In this document: positions 14,717 through 22,384 of the stretch, one piece after another
Layout: each line of letters opens with the position of its first letter
How positions within the stretch are numbered: the stretch's first letter is position 1
From: an uncultured Eubacteriales bacterium
Lineage (GTDB): Bacteria; Bacillota; Clostridia; Oscillospirales; Oscillospiraceae
Direction of reading: 5' to 3'
DNA length: 26,347 bases
Assembly: GCA_900549865.1 (NCBI GenBank)
Contig: URPU01000026.1
Span: 1-26,347 of the forward strand
Translations under genes and position numbers: made by a program
Notes under the pieces: generated by a model
Database searches by the model: none
What the model saw: only the letters and a program-made list of their open reading frames with translations
What the model was told of the DNA's origin: nothing

Positions 14717-15174
14717 TTCGCTTCTCCTATCGCGGCGCTGCCGCCCTGTCCGTCCGCCCCCGTTGTTATAAGGGCGGCTATGGCGGCATAGCGCGCCTTG
14801 CCTATGCCGTCCACGTTCATTATTTCCTCTTTTGCGGAAAACGCCCCGTTTTCTTCCCTGTAGGCGACTATCCTCTCGCTCAGCACCGGGCCTATCCCCG
14901 GCAGACGCGCAAGCTCCGCGGCGGAGGCGGTGTTTATGTTCACCGTCTCTCCCGGCAGAAGCTCGCCGTCCGCGGCGTCTCCATCATCGCCGCCGGTCAT
15001 TATCTCCGCGTCGGCGGCATGCCGCGCCCTTATCCCGCCGCCCGCCGTGACCGGCGTCAGGACTGCCGCCGCGATGAAGATCGCCGTTATTGCGGCCATC
15101 AGCGCCGCCGAAGTCCGTCTTTTCAAAGTCGTTTCCCCCACCGGCGCTCCACCGGCAATTATTTTTTGTTGCAT
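14713..15174 (-). CDS. ComEA-like helix-hairpin-helix protein with N-terminal membrane anchor
   Basis: 153 residues from ATG 15174 (GGGG just upstream). One hydrophobic helix (about 21-44) is followed by an acidic spacer and a tandem helix-hairpin-helix module: NINTASAAELARLPGIGP (79-96), then EIMNVDGIGKARYAAI. This is the ComEA plan, in which a membrane-anchored domain binds incoming double-stranded DNA during natural transformation. No ComEC or ComEB gene is nearby; instead it heads a two-component operon, overlapping the regulator by four bases. A longer in-frame start (15297) would add sequence inside the divergent promoter and is less likely. The -35 box of the dac promoter overlaps its start codon. 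Confidence 0.85.
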   Translation of the reverse strand: MQQKIIAGGAPVGETTLKRRTSAALMAAITAIFIAAAVLTPVTAGGGIRARHAADAEIMTGGDDGDAADGELLPGETVNINTASAAELARLPGIGPVLSERIVAYREENGAFSAKEEIMNVDGIGKARYAAIAALITTGADGQGGSAAIGEAK

Positions 15175-15197
15175 TTTCCCCGGCAAAACCTTATAAT
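15169..15197 (+). promoter_or_regulatory. Promoter of the D-Ala-D-Ala carboxypeptidase gene
   Basis: TTGCAT (15169-15174), 17 bp spacer, TATAAT (15192-15197). The -35 box overlaps the start codon of the divergent comEA-like gene (15172-15174). The leader is about 120 bases. Confidence 0.65.
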
Positions 15198-15323
15198 ATA
15201 ATGATGTATGCATCGGCCCGAGGCGCCGGGCGCATACGTTTCGGCCGCGGTGCGCGTTTCCGCCGCCCGTTTTGCCGCCTTGATAATACTCTACCACATT
15301 CCGAAAAAAAACGGGAGAGCAAA

Positions 15324-16925
15324 ATGAAAAAAATTAAAATTTTCCCTCTTATTCTTATAATATGCCTCGCGCTGTGCGCGCTTGCCCCCTCCGCCTCCGC
15401 GCTGGACGATCCCGATCTCAGCGCCAAGGCCGTGCTTCTGGCGGACCTCAACTCCGGCGAGATACTCTATTCCAAGAACGCCGAGGAGCAGCGCTCCCCC
15501 GCCAGCCTTACGAAGATCATGACCGGCCTTCTTGCGATAGAGGCCATAGAGAGCGGCCAGTGCCGCATGGAGGACATCGTCACCGCCGGGGCGGACGCGT
15601 GGACGGGCATGGGCGAGGACGCCAGCAACTCCAACATTCAGCCCGGTGAGCAGATGACGTATAAGGACCTGCTTTACTGCGCGATAATGCATTCGGCGAA
15701 CGAGGCGTGCAACATCCTCGCCACATATATCTCCGGCAGCGTCAGCGCCTTTGTGGACAGGATGAACGAGCGCGCGGCCGAGCTTGGCTGCACCAACACG
15801 CACTTTCTCGACCCGAACGGCCTTTCAAACGACGGGCACTATACCACGGCCTACGATATGTACCTCATCACCAAGGAGGCCGTCAGCCACCCCGACTTTC
15901 TCGTGATATGCGACGCGGATTATTATAAGACCGACCCCACCAACATGTCCGAGGCGCGTGAGTTCTATAACTCCAACGCCCTTATCTGCAACGGCGGCTA
16001 CTACGCCTCCGTCGCGCAGCAGAATCTCGGCCACGACTATCTCTATGAGGGCGCGGCCGGCGTCAAGACGGGCTATACCCGCGCCGCGGGCTACTGCCTC
16101 ATTTCCACCGCGCAGCGCGGCGACGTCCGCCTGCTCGCCGTGGTGATGGGCTGCGGGGGTGAGCTCAACACGCAGGAGCCGGAATTCGGCAACTTCAAAA
16201 ACACCATCGACCTTTACGACTGGGCCTTTGATAACTTCTCCTACCGCACGCTGCTCTCCGCCTCCCAGTTCTCCCAGAAGGTCACGGTCGATCTCGCCGA
16301 GGGCGACGGGAACGTCATCCTCCGCCCGGTGGAGGACGTGCGCGCCCTCCTGCCCAACGATATTGACGACGCCTCCATCACGACGGACGTGCGCATATAT
16401 GAGGACAAGCTCGTGGCCCCGCTTGAGGCCGGAACGGAGCTTGGCGAGGTCCGCATCTCCGCCGGCGGGCACGATTACGGCGTGATAAAGCTCGTCAATC
16501 CCACCGCTGTGGAGCTTTCCAGAAGCGAGTATATAAAGACGCAGCTCAAGGCCTTCTTCAGCAAGGGCTGGGTCATCACGCTCATCATCATCGTTGTCGC
16601 GCTTGCCGCCGTGTACCTCATACTCGTCGCGCGTTACCGTGCGCTGCGCCGCCGCCATCTGGAGGAGCGCCGCCGCGCCGAGGCCCAGCGCCGCCGTGCG
16701 CGCGAGCAGCGCCGGCTGGAGCAGGAGAGGCAGCAGCACCAGCAGTACAGCTACCGCCGGCAGGAGGAAGAGTACGACGACGGCGGCTATTACGACTACG
16801 GCGAGACGGATGAGGACGACTACGACGGATACGGCGGCTATTCTGGCTATGACGAGCCGGAGGACGATCCGCACACCGACCCCTCCGATATCGACGAGCT
16901 TTTCAGCCGCTACAACAGATATTGA
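15324..16925 (+). CDS. D-alanyl-D-alanine carboxypeptidase (DacF/PBP5-like, S11) with C-terminal membrane span and charged tail
   Basis: 533 residues from ATG 15324 (GGGAGA upstream). A signal peptide (about 1-26, ending APSASA) directs export. The serine peptidase S11 motifs are complete: SLTK (Ser61-Lys64), SAN (124-126) and KTG (248-250). These enzymes trim the terminal D-alanine from peptidoglycan stem peptides. A second domain follows (about 290-410). Usual family members then end in a short amphipathic anchor, but here there is a true transmembrane helix (about 414-437) and a 95-residue cytoplasmic tail: first Arg/Glu/Gln-rich, then Tyr/Asp/Gly-rich, ending DIDELFSRYNRY. The gene stands alone between a promoter and a strong terminator. 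Confidence 0.95.
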   Translation: MKKIKIFPLILIICLALCALAPSASALDDPDLSAKAVLLADLNSGEILYSKNAEEQRSPASLTKIMTGLLAIEAIESGQCRMEDIVTAGADAWTGMGEDASNSNIQPGEQMTYKDLLYCAIMHSANEACNILATYISGSVSAFVDRMNERAAELGCTNTHFLDPNGLSNDGHYTTAYDMYLITKEAVSHPDFLVICDADYYKTDPTNMSEAREFYNSNALICNGGYYASVAQQNLGHDYLYEGAAGVKTGYTRAAGYCLISTAQRGDVRLLAVVMGCGGELNTQEPEFGNFKNTIDLYDWAFDNFSYRTLLSASQFSQKVTVDLAEGDGNVILRPVEDVRALLPNDIDDASITTDVRIYEDKLVAPLEAGTELGEVRISAGGHDYGVIKLVNPTAVELSRSEYIKTQLKAFFSKGWVITLIIIVVALAAVYLILVARYRALRRRHLEERRRAEAQRRRAREQRRLEQERQQHQQYSYRRQEEEYDDGGYYDYGETDEDDYDGYGGYSGYDEPEDDPHTDPSDIDELFSRYNRY

Positions 16926-16950
16926 GTTAAGCTCTGAACGGAAGATCGCA

Positions 16951-16982
16951 CGCCGTGCAAAGAAATTTGCACGGCGTTTTTT
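16951..16982 (+). terminator. Intrinsic terminator of the carboxypeptidase gene
   Basis: CGCCGTGCAAA (16951-16961) pairs perfectly with 16966-16976 around GAAA, followed by TTTTTT. Confidence 0.93.
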
Positions 16983-17054
16983 CGCATTTTCTCTTGATTT
17001 CTCAGGTTTTTTTGCGTATCGCCGGTATTTCCGCCGCACGGCATGCAAATTTCT

Positions 17055-17096
17055 TAACGCCGTCTTAACATTTTTTGTGTTATATTTGATATACTG
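17055..17096 (+). promoter_or_regulatory. Promoter with direct-repeat operator for the kinase-regulator-antiporter operon
   Basis: TTAACG (17055-17060), five bases, TTAACA (17066-17071): an 11 bp-phased direct repeat of the kind bound by OmpR/PhoP/KdpE-family regulators. The -10 box TATACT is at 17091-17096. No good -35 box exists at 17 bp; the second repeat sits 19 bp upstream, in the -35 zone, as expected for an activated promoter. The regulator encoded at 18236-18943 is a candidate binder. Confidence 0.55.
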
Positions 17097-17139
17097 ATGT
17101 AAAGATTTTTATATGCGGCTTCGCCGCGGAAGGGACGTG

Positions 17140-18252
17140 ATGCATATAAAGCCACGCAAAAAACCGAATATCCGCCTGCACGATTACTTCCCGATGTCCT
17201 TCAAGGGCTGGCTGGTGTTCGTGCTGGCAATGCTGACGGCCTGCGCCACAAGCACACTTTTGCGCAACGCGCCGTCAACGGACGTATATGTTCCGCTCAT
17301 CTTCGTCCTCGCCGTGCTCGTCACGGCCATTATGACGGACGGGTACTTTTACGGGATGCTCGCCTCCTTCACAAGCGTCATTGCCGTCAACTGGGCCTTT
17401 ACATACCCGTACATGAAGATAAACTTCTCCATCTACGGCTACCCGCTCACGTTTCTGACGATGCTTGCCGTGGGCTGCGCCGTGTCCACGCTGACCTCGC
17501 GCCTCAAGGAGCAGGAGAAGATAAAAAGCGAGTCCGAAAGGGAAAAAACGCGCGCCAATCTCCTCCGCGCCATTTCGCACGACCTGCGCACGCCGCTCAC
17601 CTCCATCAGCGGCAATATCGGCGTCGTGCTGGACGATAAGGGCACGCTTTCCGACACGCAGCGGCGCGAGCTTCTCACCGACGTGAAGAAGGACGCGGAG
17701 TGGCTGTGCCGCATGGTCGAAAATCTTCTCTCCATCACGCGCATGACCGACGGGCAGACAGGCACGCTCAAGCTTCAGGACGAAATGCTTGAGGAGGTCG
17801 TCAGTGAGACCGTCGTTAACTTCAAAAAGCGCTATCCCGACGTCACGGTGTCCGTCTCCGTGCCGGACAGCATCATCTTCGCCAAGATGGACGCCATGCT
17901 GATAGAGCAGGTGCTGCTCAACCTTCTTGACAACGCCGTCATTCACGGCGGCAAGACGAGCACCGTCTCCGTGTCCGTCTCGACGGAGGGGGAATTTGCC
18001 GCAGTGACCGTCACGGACGACGGCAACGGCATCGAGCCGCGGCTGCTCGGCCATCTTTTCGACGATACGCTGCCCTTCTCCGGCGTGCAGAGCACCGACA
18101 GCACGCGCTGCATGGGCATAGGGCTGTCCGTGTGCCGCACCATCGTCCACGCGCACGGCGGCGAGATATCCGCCGCAAATCTGCCGCACGGCGGCGCACA
18201 GTTCAAATTTACTCTGCCATTGGGAGGACAGGATTATGAATATCAGGGATAA
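17140..18252 (+). CDS. KdpD-like sensor histidine kinase lacking the KdpD N-terminal domain
   Basis: 370 residues from ATG 17140, chosen because GGAAGGG precedes it; an in-frame ATG at 17113 adds nine residues. Four transmembrane helices (about 23-43, 49-67, 69-88, 101-119) form a DUF4118-type region as in KdpD. The H-box AISHDLRTPLTS (His147), N-box NLLDNAVIHGG, DDGNGIE and GIGLSVC complete the kinase core. The cytoplasmic KdpD and universal-stress domains that normally precede DUF4118, and that sense potassium or c-di-AMP, are missing. It overlaps the KdpE-like regulator by 17 bases. With an antiporter as the third gene, the set probably responds to cation or turgor changes, though no Kdp pump is present here. 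Confidence 0.92.
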   Translation: MHIKPRKKPNIRLHDYFPMSFKGWLVFVLAMLTACATSTLLRNAPSTDVYVPLIFVLAVLVTAIMTDGYFYGMLASFTSVIAVNWAFTYPYMKINFSIYGYPLTFLTMLAVGCAVSTLTSRLKEQEKIKSESEREKTRANLLRAISHDLRTPLTSISGNIGVVLDDKGTLSDTQRRELLTDVKKDAEWLCRMVENLLSITRMTDGQTGTLKLQDEMLEEVVSETVVNFKKRYPDVTVSVSVPDSIIFAKMDAMLIEQVLLNLLDNAVIHGGKTSTVSVSVSTEGEFAAVTVTDDGNGIEPRLLGHLFDDTLPFSGVQSTDSTRCMGIGLSVCRTIVHAHGGEISAANLPHGGAQFKFTLPLGGQDYEYQG

Positions 18253-18943
18253 GGTACTTGTAGTAGAGGATGAAAAAAGCATTTCCGGCTTCATCCGCGC
18301 CATTCTCAGCTCCAACGGATACGACGTTATCATCGCGCGCTCCGGCAGCGAGGCGTTCTCCATGATAAGCTCGCACTGTCCGGATCTCGTCGTGCTCGAC
18401 CTCGGCCTGCCGGACATGGACGGGATGCAGATAATCGAGACGGTGCGCCAGTGGACGCAGCTTCCCATCATCGTCGTGTCCGCGCGCAGCTATGAGCGCG
18501 ACAAGGTCTCCGCGCTGGACAAGGGCGCGGACGATTACATAACCAAGCCCTTCGGCGCGGCGGAGCTTCTCGCCCGCGTGCGCGTCGCCATCCGGCACAC
18601 GCGCTCCGGCATCGCAAACGAGTCTCTCGCCTCCTCCGGCAAGTTCACGGCCGGGGATCTCACCATCGACTACGACAAGCATCAGGTGCTCATTGCCGGT
18701 GAAAATGCCCATCTTACGCAAAATGAGTACAAAATCGTCGCTTTGCTCGGCAAATGCGCCGGCAAAGTCTTGACATATGACTTTATAATGAAAGAGCTGT
18801 GGGGTCCGCAGAGCAAGGGCAGCAACCAGATCCTGCGCGTCAACATGGCAAACATCCGCCGCAAGATCGAAAAGAACCCGGCTGAGCCGCAGTATATCTT
18901 CACTGAGGTCGGCGTGGGTTACCGCATGATCGAAGGCGACTGA
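18236..18943 (+). CDS. KdpE-like OmpR-family response regulator
   Basis: 235 residues. Receiver with VVEDE (residues 9-13), phospho-accepting Asp55 (VLDLGLPDMDG) and Lys in ITKPFG. The winged-helix domain includes LTQNEYKIVALLGKCAGKVLTY, seen as LTQNEYKIVALL then GKVLTYDFI, and closes with GVGYRMIEGD. The sequence is closest in feel to KdpE. It starts inside the kinase gene (17-base overlap, ATG 18236 after GGGAGGAC) and is followed 24 bases later by the antiporter. It is the likely DNA-binding partner for the repeats at 17055-17071. Confidence 0.94.
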   Translation: MNIRDKVLVVEDEKSISGFIRAILSSNGYDVIIARSGSEAFSMISSHCPDLVVLDLGLPDMDGMQIIETVRQWTQLPIIVVSARSYERDKVSALDKGADDYITKPFGAAELLARVRVAIRHTRSGIANESLASSGKFTAGDLTIDYDKHQVLIAGENAHLTQNEYKIVALLGKCAGKVLTYDFIMKELWGPQSKGSNQILRVNMANIRRKIEKNPAEPQYIFTEVGVGYRMIEGD

Positions 18944-18967
18944 TAATTACAGGAGGTACCGTTTATA

Positions 18968-21232
18968 GTGCATTTACCCGAACTTATATCTGACCTTGCC
19001 CTGATGCTGCTCACAGCCGGGGTCGTTACCATCATTTTCAGAAAGCTTAAACAGCCTGTCGTTCTCGGATACATTCTCGCGGGCTTTTTGATAGGGCCGT
19101 ACATGCCGTGGTTCTTCACCGTGGCGGACGAGGTGTCCATCAGCACCTGGAGTGAGATTGGCATAATCATCCTCATGTTCTCCCTCGGCCTTGAGTTCAA
19201 CCTGCATAAGCTTGCCAAGGTCGGCGGCACAGGCGTCATCACGGCCTTTACGGAAGTCGGCGGTATGCTGCTGCTGGGCTACGTCACGGGTCAGCTCCTC
19301 GGCTGGGGCGTGATGGACAGTATTTTCCTCGGCGGTATGCTCTCGATGAGCTCCACCACCATCATCATCAAGGCCTTTGACGAGCTTGGCGTGACGAAGA
19401 AGAACTTCGCCCAGCTTGTTTTCGGCACGCTGGTCATTGAGGATATCGCCGGCATCTTCATGATGATCATCCTCTCCACCATCTCCGTCAGCCAGAATAT
19501 CTCCGGCGGGGATCTGGCGCTGAAGCTGGGGCTGCTGGTGCTGTACCTCATCCTCTGGCTCATTCTCGGCATATACCTGCTGCCCACGCTGCTCAACAAA
19601 TCCGTCACCTTCATGAACGATGAGACTCTGCTCGTCGTCTCGCTGGGCATCTGCTTCGGCATGGTGCTGCTGGCGAACGCGCTGGGCTTCTCGTCGGCGC
19701 TGGGCGCGTTCCTCGCAGGCTCCCTGCTTGCGGGCACGGTGCACGCCGAGCGGGTGGAGCACCTCACCTCCGGCGTGAAGGATCTTTTCGGCGCGGTGTT
19801 CTTCCTGTCCGTGGGCATGATGCTCGACCCGTCCAAGGTCGTGGCCTACATCGGCCCCATCCTGCTCATCACGGCCGTCACGCTCGTGGGCAAGCTGTTC
19901 TTCTCGTCCCTTGGCGTGCTCCTCTCCGGGCAGACGCTTAAAAACGCCATCCACTGCGGCTGCTCTCTGGCGCAGATAGGCGAATTCGCCTTCATCATCG
20001 CAACGCTGGGCATGTCCCTCGGCGTCATCGCGGATTACACATACCCCATCATCGTCTCCGTCTCTGTCATCACCACTCTCACCACGCCCACCTGCATCAA
20101 GGGCGCTGACAAGATCTGCGACGGCGTGGAAAAGCTCCTGCCGAAGAAGCTTGTGGCAAAGCTCGACGGCTATGCCGCGAAGGACGGCGGCGACGGCGAG
20201 TCGCAGGACAGCGACTGGGCCGCGTATATGCGCCGCTATGCAAAGACGACGCTGTTTTACGGCGTTATCATGCTGGGCCTTGTCATCATCGGCATACACT
20301 TCCTCTACCCCGCGCTTGGCGAATATCTGCCGCAGCGCTGGATGGCGCAGGCCATATGCCTTCTGGCGGTGTATCTCGGCATTGCGCTTTTCATCCGCCC
20401 CATGCTGGACGTGAAGTCGCCGCAGTATGTCGCGCTGTGGATGAAGGGTCGGCAGAACCGTCTGCCGCTCATGGCGCTCAACGCCTGCCGCCTTATCATC
20501 ATCGTGCTCATCGCCTTCGCGCCCATCCAGTCCGTCACGGGGATGAACGGCGCGTGGCTGCTGCCCGTCATTGCCGTTGCGGTGCTGCTCATCTACCGCT
20601 CCGGCGCGTTCGCTTCGGCGTATCTCTCGGTCGAGGCGCGCTTCCTTGCCAACTTCAACGAGCGCAACCTCGGCAAGTTTGAGGACAGCGGCGCGGCCAC
20701 AGAATGGCTGGACGAAAAGCTGTACGTACTCGACTTCGACTGCCCTGAGCAGGGCGTCGCAGGGAAGAGCCTCATAGACCTCGGCTGGGGCGGGGTGTAC
20801 GGCGTGAACGTCGTCAAGCTCGTCCGCGGCAAGAAGCATATCAACATGCCCGCCGGAAGCACCGTCATATCCAAGCATGACCGCATCTATGTCGTGGGCG
20901 AGGCCGACTCCATCCACGGCATGTGCCTCGGCCTTTCTCTGGATGAAAGCCGCAAGCTTCCCACCCTGCGCGAGTTCATAGAGAGTGAGAACGGCTCTGA
21001 CGGCGACATCTACTCCTACGCCATCAGTGTCGATAAGGACTCTCCCTTCGCCGGCAGCGCCATCAAGGACAGCCGTATCCGTGAGGATTACGACTGCATG
21101 ATCCTCGGCCTTCAGCGCAACCGTCTGCCCATCGCGCAGCCGGACATTAACATGACGCTCCAGAACGGCGACCTTATCTGGATCCTCGGCACAAAGACCA
21201 TGGCAGGAAAGCTCCTGTCTGCGGAGCTGTGA
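18968..21232 (+). CDS. CPA2-family cation:proton antiporter (KefB/NapA type) with tandem TrkA-C-like domains
   Basis: 754 residues. The GTG start (18968) follows AGGAGG (18951-18956). The first ~385 residues form the CPA2 transport core of about 12 helices, with the typical LKQPVVLGYILAGFLIGP, EIGIIILMFSLGLEFN, and GAFLAGSLLAG and AQIGEFAFIIA segments. A cytoplasmic loop and about four more helices (roughly 418-560) follow, then two ligand-binding TrkA-C-like domains (about 600-670 and 680-754, the latter ending NGDLIWILGTKTM). No nucleotide-binding TrkA-N Rossmann domain is visible between membrane and tail. It probably exports K+ or Na+ in exchange for protons, gated by a small ligand. It is co-transcribed with the KdpD/KdpE-like pair. 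Confidence 0.93.
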   Translation: MHLPELISDLALMLLTAGVVTIIFRKLKQPVVLGYILAGFLIGPYMPWFFTVADEVSISTWSEIGIIILMFSLGLEFNLHKLAKVGGTGVITAFTEVGGMLLLGYVTGQLLGWGVMDSIFLGGMLSMSSTTIIIKAFDELGVTKKNFAQLVFGTLVIEDIAGIFMMIILSTISVSQNISGGDLALKLGLLVLYLILWLILGIYLLPTLLNKSVTFMNDETLLVVSLGICFGMVLLANALGFSSALGAFLAGSLLAGTVHAERVEHLTSGVKDLFGAVFFLSVGMMLDPSKVVAYIGPILLITAVTLVGKLFFSSLGVLLSGQTLKNAIHCGCSLAQIGEFAFIIATLGMSLGVIADYTYPIIVSVSVITTLTTPTCIKGADKICDGVEKLLPKKLVAKLDGYAAKDGGDGESQDSDWAAYMRRYAKTTLFYGVIMLGLVIIGIHFLYPALGEYLPQRWMAQAICLLAVYLGIALFIRPMLDVKSPQYVALWMKGRQNRLPLMALNACRLIIIVLIAFAPIQSVTGMNGAWLLPVIAVAVLLIYRSGAFASAYLSVEARFLANFNERNLGKFEDSGAATEWLDEKLYVLDFDCPEQGVAGKSLIDLGWGGVYGVNVVKLVRGKKHINMPAGSTVISKHDRIYVVGEADSIHGMCLGLSLDESRKLPTLREFIESENGSDGDIYSYAISVDKDSPFAGSAIKDSRIREDYDCMILGLQRNRLPIAQPDINMTLQNGDLIWILGTKTMAGKLLSAEL

Positions 21233-21257
21233 CCGCAGGCAAACATCTCGACATATC

Positions 21258-21271
21258 CCGGCGCAGGTGCT
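21258..21271 (+). repeat. Left member of a 14 bp direct repeat flanking the palindromic element
   Basis: CCGGCGCAGGTGCT, identical to 21495-21508. Both copies are preceded by GACATA and a few bases. Between this copy and the element is a second inverted end, GACAGTCT (21277-21284), pairing with AGACTGTC (21294-21301). Confidence 0.8.
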
Positions 21272-21292
21272 GTTTTGACAGTCTGCGGCGCA

Positions 21293-21489
21293 GAGACTGT
21301 CGAAAAAGTGGCCTTGCCACTTTTTCGAGAAAGCTTCGCTGCGTTCTGCGCCTCAGTTGTCCGCTGACAGCGGACAATTCGACGCTCACTCCGCGCAAAG
21401 TGTTTTCCGCCACGCACATGTCGCGGCAGAAAACAGATCATATTGCTTTCGCGTCTGCTGACGCGAAACTCTGCGAGGCTTTTTTGACA
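21293..21489 (-). repeat. 197 bp palindromic interspersed repeat, copy 2 (inverted)
   Basis: The reverse complement matches 5049-5245 over all 197 bases with 7 mismatches and no gaps. Most changes fall in hairpin loops or between hairpins; one stem change (GGCAG to GGCGG) keeps pairing as G-U. It lies between the antiporter and the phosphatase-family gene. Its end provides the -35 box of the promoter at 21484-21513. Confidence 0.93.
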
Positions 21490-21525
21490 TACTGCCGGCG
21501 CAGGTGCTATAATGCACCTGCGCCG
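21484..21525 (+). promoter_or_regulatory. Consensus promoter whose -10 box is the loop of a perfect hairpin
   Basis: TTGACA (21484-21489, the last six bases of the repeat), 18 bp spacer, TATAAT (21508-21513): both boxes match consensus. The TATAAT is exactly the six-base loop between CGGCGCAGGTGC (21496-21507) and its perfect complement (21514-21525). It is placed to drive the phosphatase-family gene and biotin ligase. The palindrome could instead be read as a terminator of the antiporter operon; T-rich sequence follows, but not directly. Confidence 0.7.
21495..21508 (+). repeat. Right member of the 14 bp direct repeat
   Basis: CCGGCGCAGGTGCT, identical to 21258-21271; its last bases are the left arm of the promoter hairpin. 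Confidence 0.8.
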
Positions 21526-21588
21526 CACTTTACTTTTTACTTTTTTGTATTTTTGTATCTCACGCGCGGCGCAGGATGGAGAACAGCA

Positions 21589-22383
21589 ATGAAAACTGAG
21601 CTTGAAAATATCCTTTCCGCCATCGTCGCGGCGGAGCACGAGGCCGCCGCGCTCATAATGCACGCGCACGGCATAATGGCCGAAATAAAGACCGGCCACC
21701 GCGACGTCGTGACGGAGTATGACAGGCGCGTGCAGGCGCTGCTCGTCGCGCGGCTGCGTGAGGCCGTGCCGGGGGCGCGCTTTTTCTGCGAGGAGAGCCG
21801 CGTGCAGGAGGAGCTTTCCGCCGCGCAGGTCTTTGTCATCGACCCCATCGACGGCACGATGAACTTCGTCCGCCGTATGCATCACAGCTGCATTTCCGTG
21901 GCCTATATGAGCTTCGGCACGGTCATGGCCGCCGCCGTTTACGACCCCTATACAGATGAGCTGTTCACCGCGCTTCGCGGCGGCGGGGCGTATCTCAACG
22001 GCAGGGCGCTGCACGTGGAGGACGCGTCGCTCAGCGAGACGGTGTTCTGCCTCGGCACCTCGCCCTATGACGCCTCGCTCACGGATGAGACCTTCCGCCT
22101 TGCGCGCCTTGCGTATGACGCAAGCCTTGACCTCCGCCGCTTCGCCTCGGCGGAGCTTGACCTGTGCGCCGTCGCGGCCGGGCGCGCGGGGCTGTACTTT
22201 GAGCTGTCGCTTTCGCTGTGGGATTACGCCGCGGGCGCGCTCATCGTGACGGAGGCCGGCGGCGTGTGCACCGCCGTTGACGGCGCGCCTCTCGGCTTCG
22301 GCAGCGGAAAAAGCAGCGTCGCCGCGGGCAGTCCGCGCGCCCATGCGGACTTCATGGCGCTTGTGAAAAAGGAGGGGGAATAA
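21589..22383 (+). CDS. Inositol-monophosphatase family protein (SuhB/CysQ-like)
   Basis: 264 residues from ATG 21589. Mg2+-dependent, Li+-sensitive phosphatase fold: metal ligands Glu69 (FFCEES), Asp85 and Asp88 in DPIDGT (85-90), and WDYAAG with Asp212 near the C-terminus are all present. Family members hydrolyse inositol-1-phosphate, 3'-phosphoadenosine-5'-phosphate or sugar phosphates; the substrate cannot be told from sequence alone. GGATGGAG lies upstream of the start. The biotin ligase gene begins one base after its stop, so the two are co-transcribed from the consensus promoter at 21484-21513. Confidence 0.93.
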   Translation: MKTELENILSAIVAAEHEAAALIMHAHGIMAEIKTGHRDVVTEYDRRVQALLVARLREAVPGARFFCEESRVQEELSAAQVFVIDPIDGTMNFVRRMHHSCISVAYMSFGTVMAAAVYDPYTDELFTALRGGGAYLNGRALHVEDASLSETVFCLGTSPYDASLTDETFRLARLAYDASLDLRRFASAELDLCAVAAGRAGLYFELSLSLWDYAAGALIVTEAGGVCTAVDGAPLGFGSGKSSVAAGSPRAHADFMALVKKEGE

Positions 22384-22384
22384 T

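Noticed and set aside
15825..17048. A 407-codon minus-strand frame opposite the carboxypeptidase
   Set aside because: Shadow of the carboxypeptidase; it also runs through that gene's terminator.
18974..20917. A 647-codon open frame opposite the antiporter gene
   Set aside because: Antisense shadow: the translation is rich in Asp, His, Arg and Gln with no domain, while the plus strand encodes a clear CPA2 transporter.
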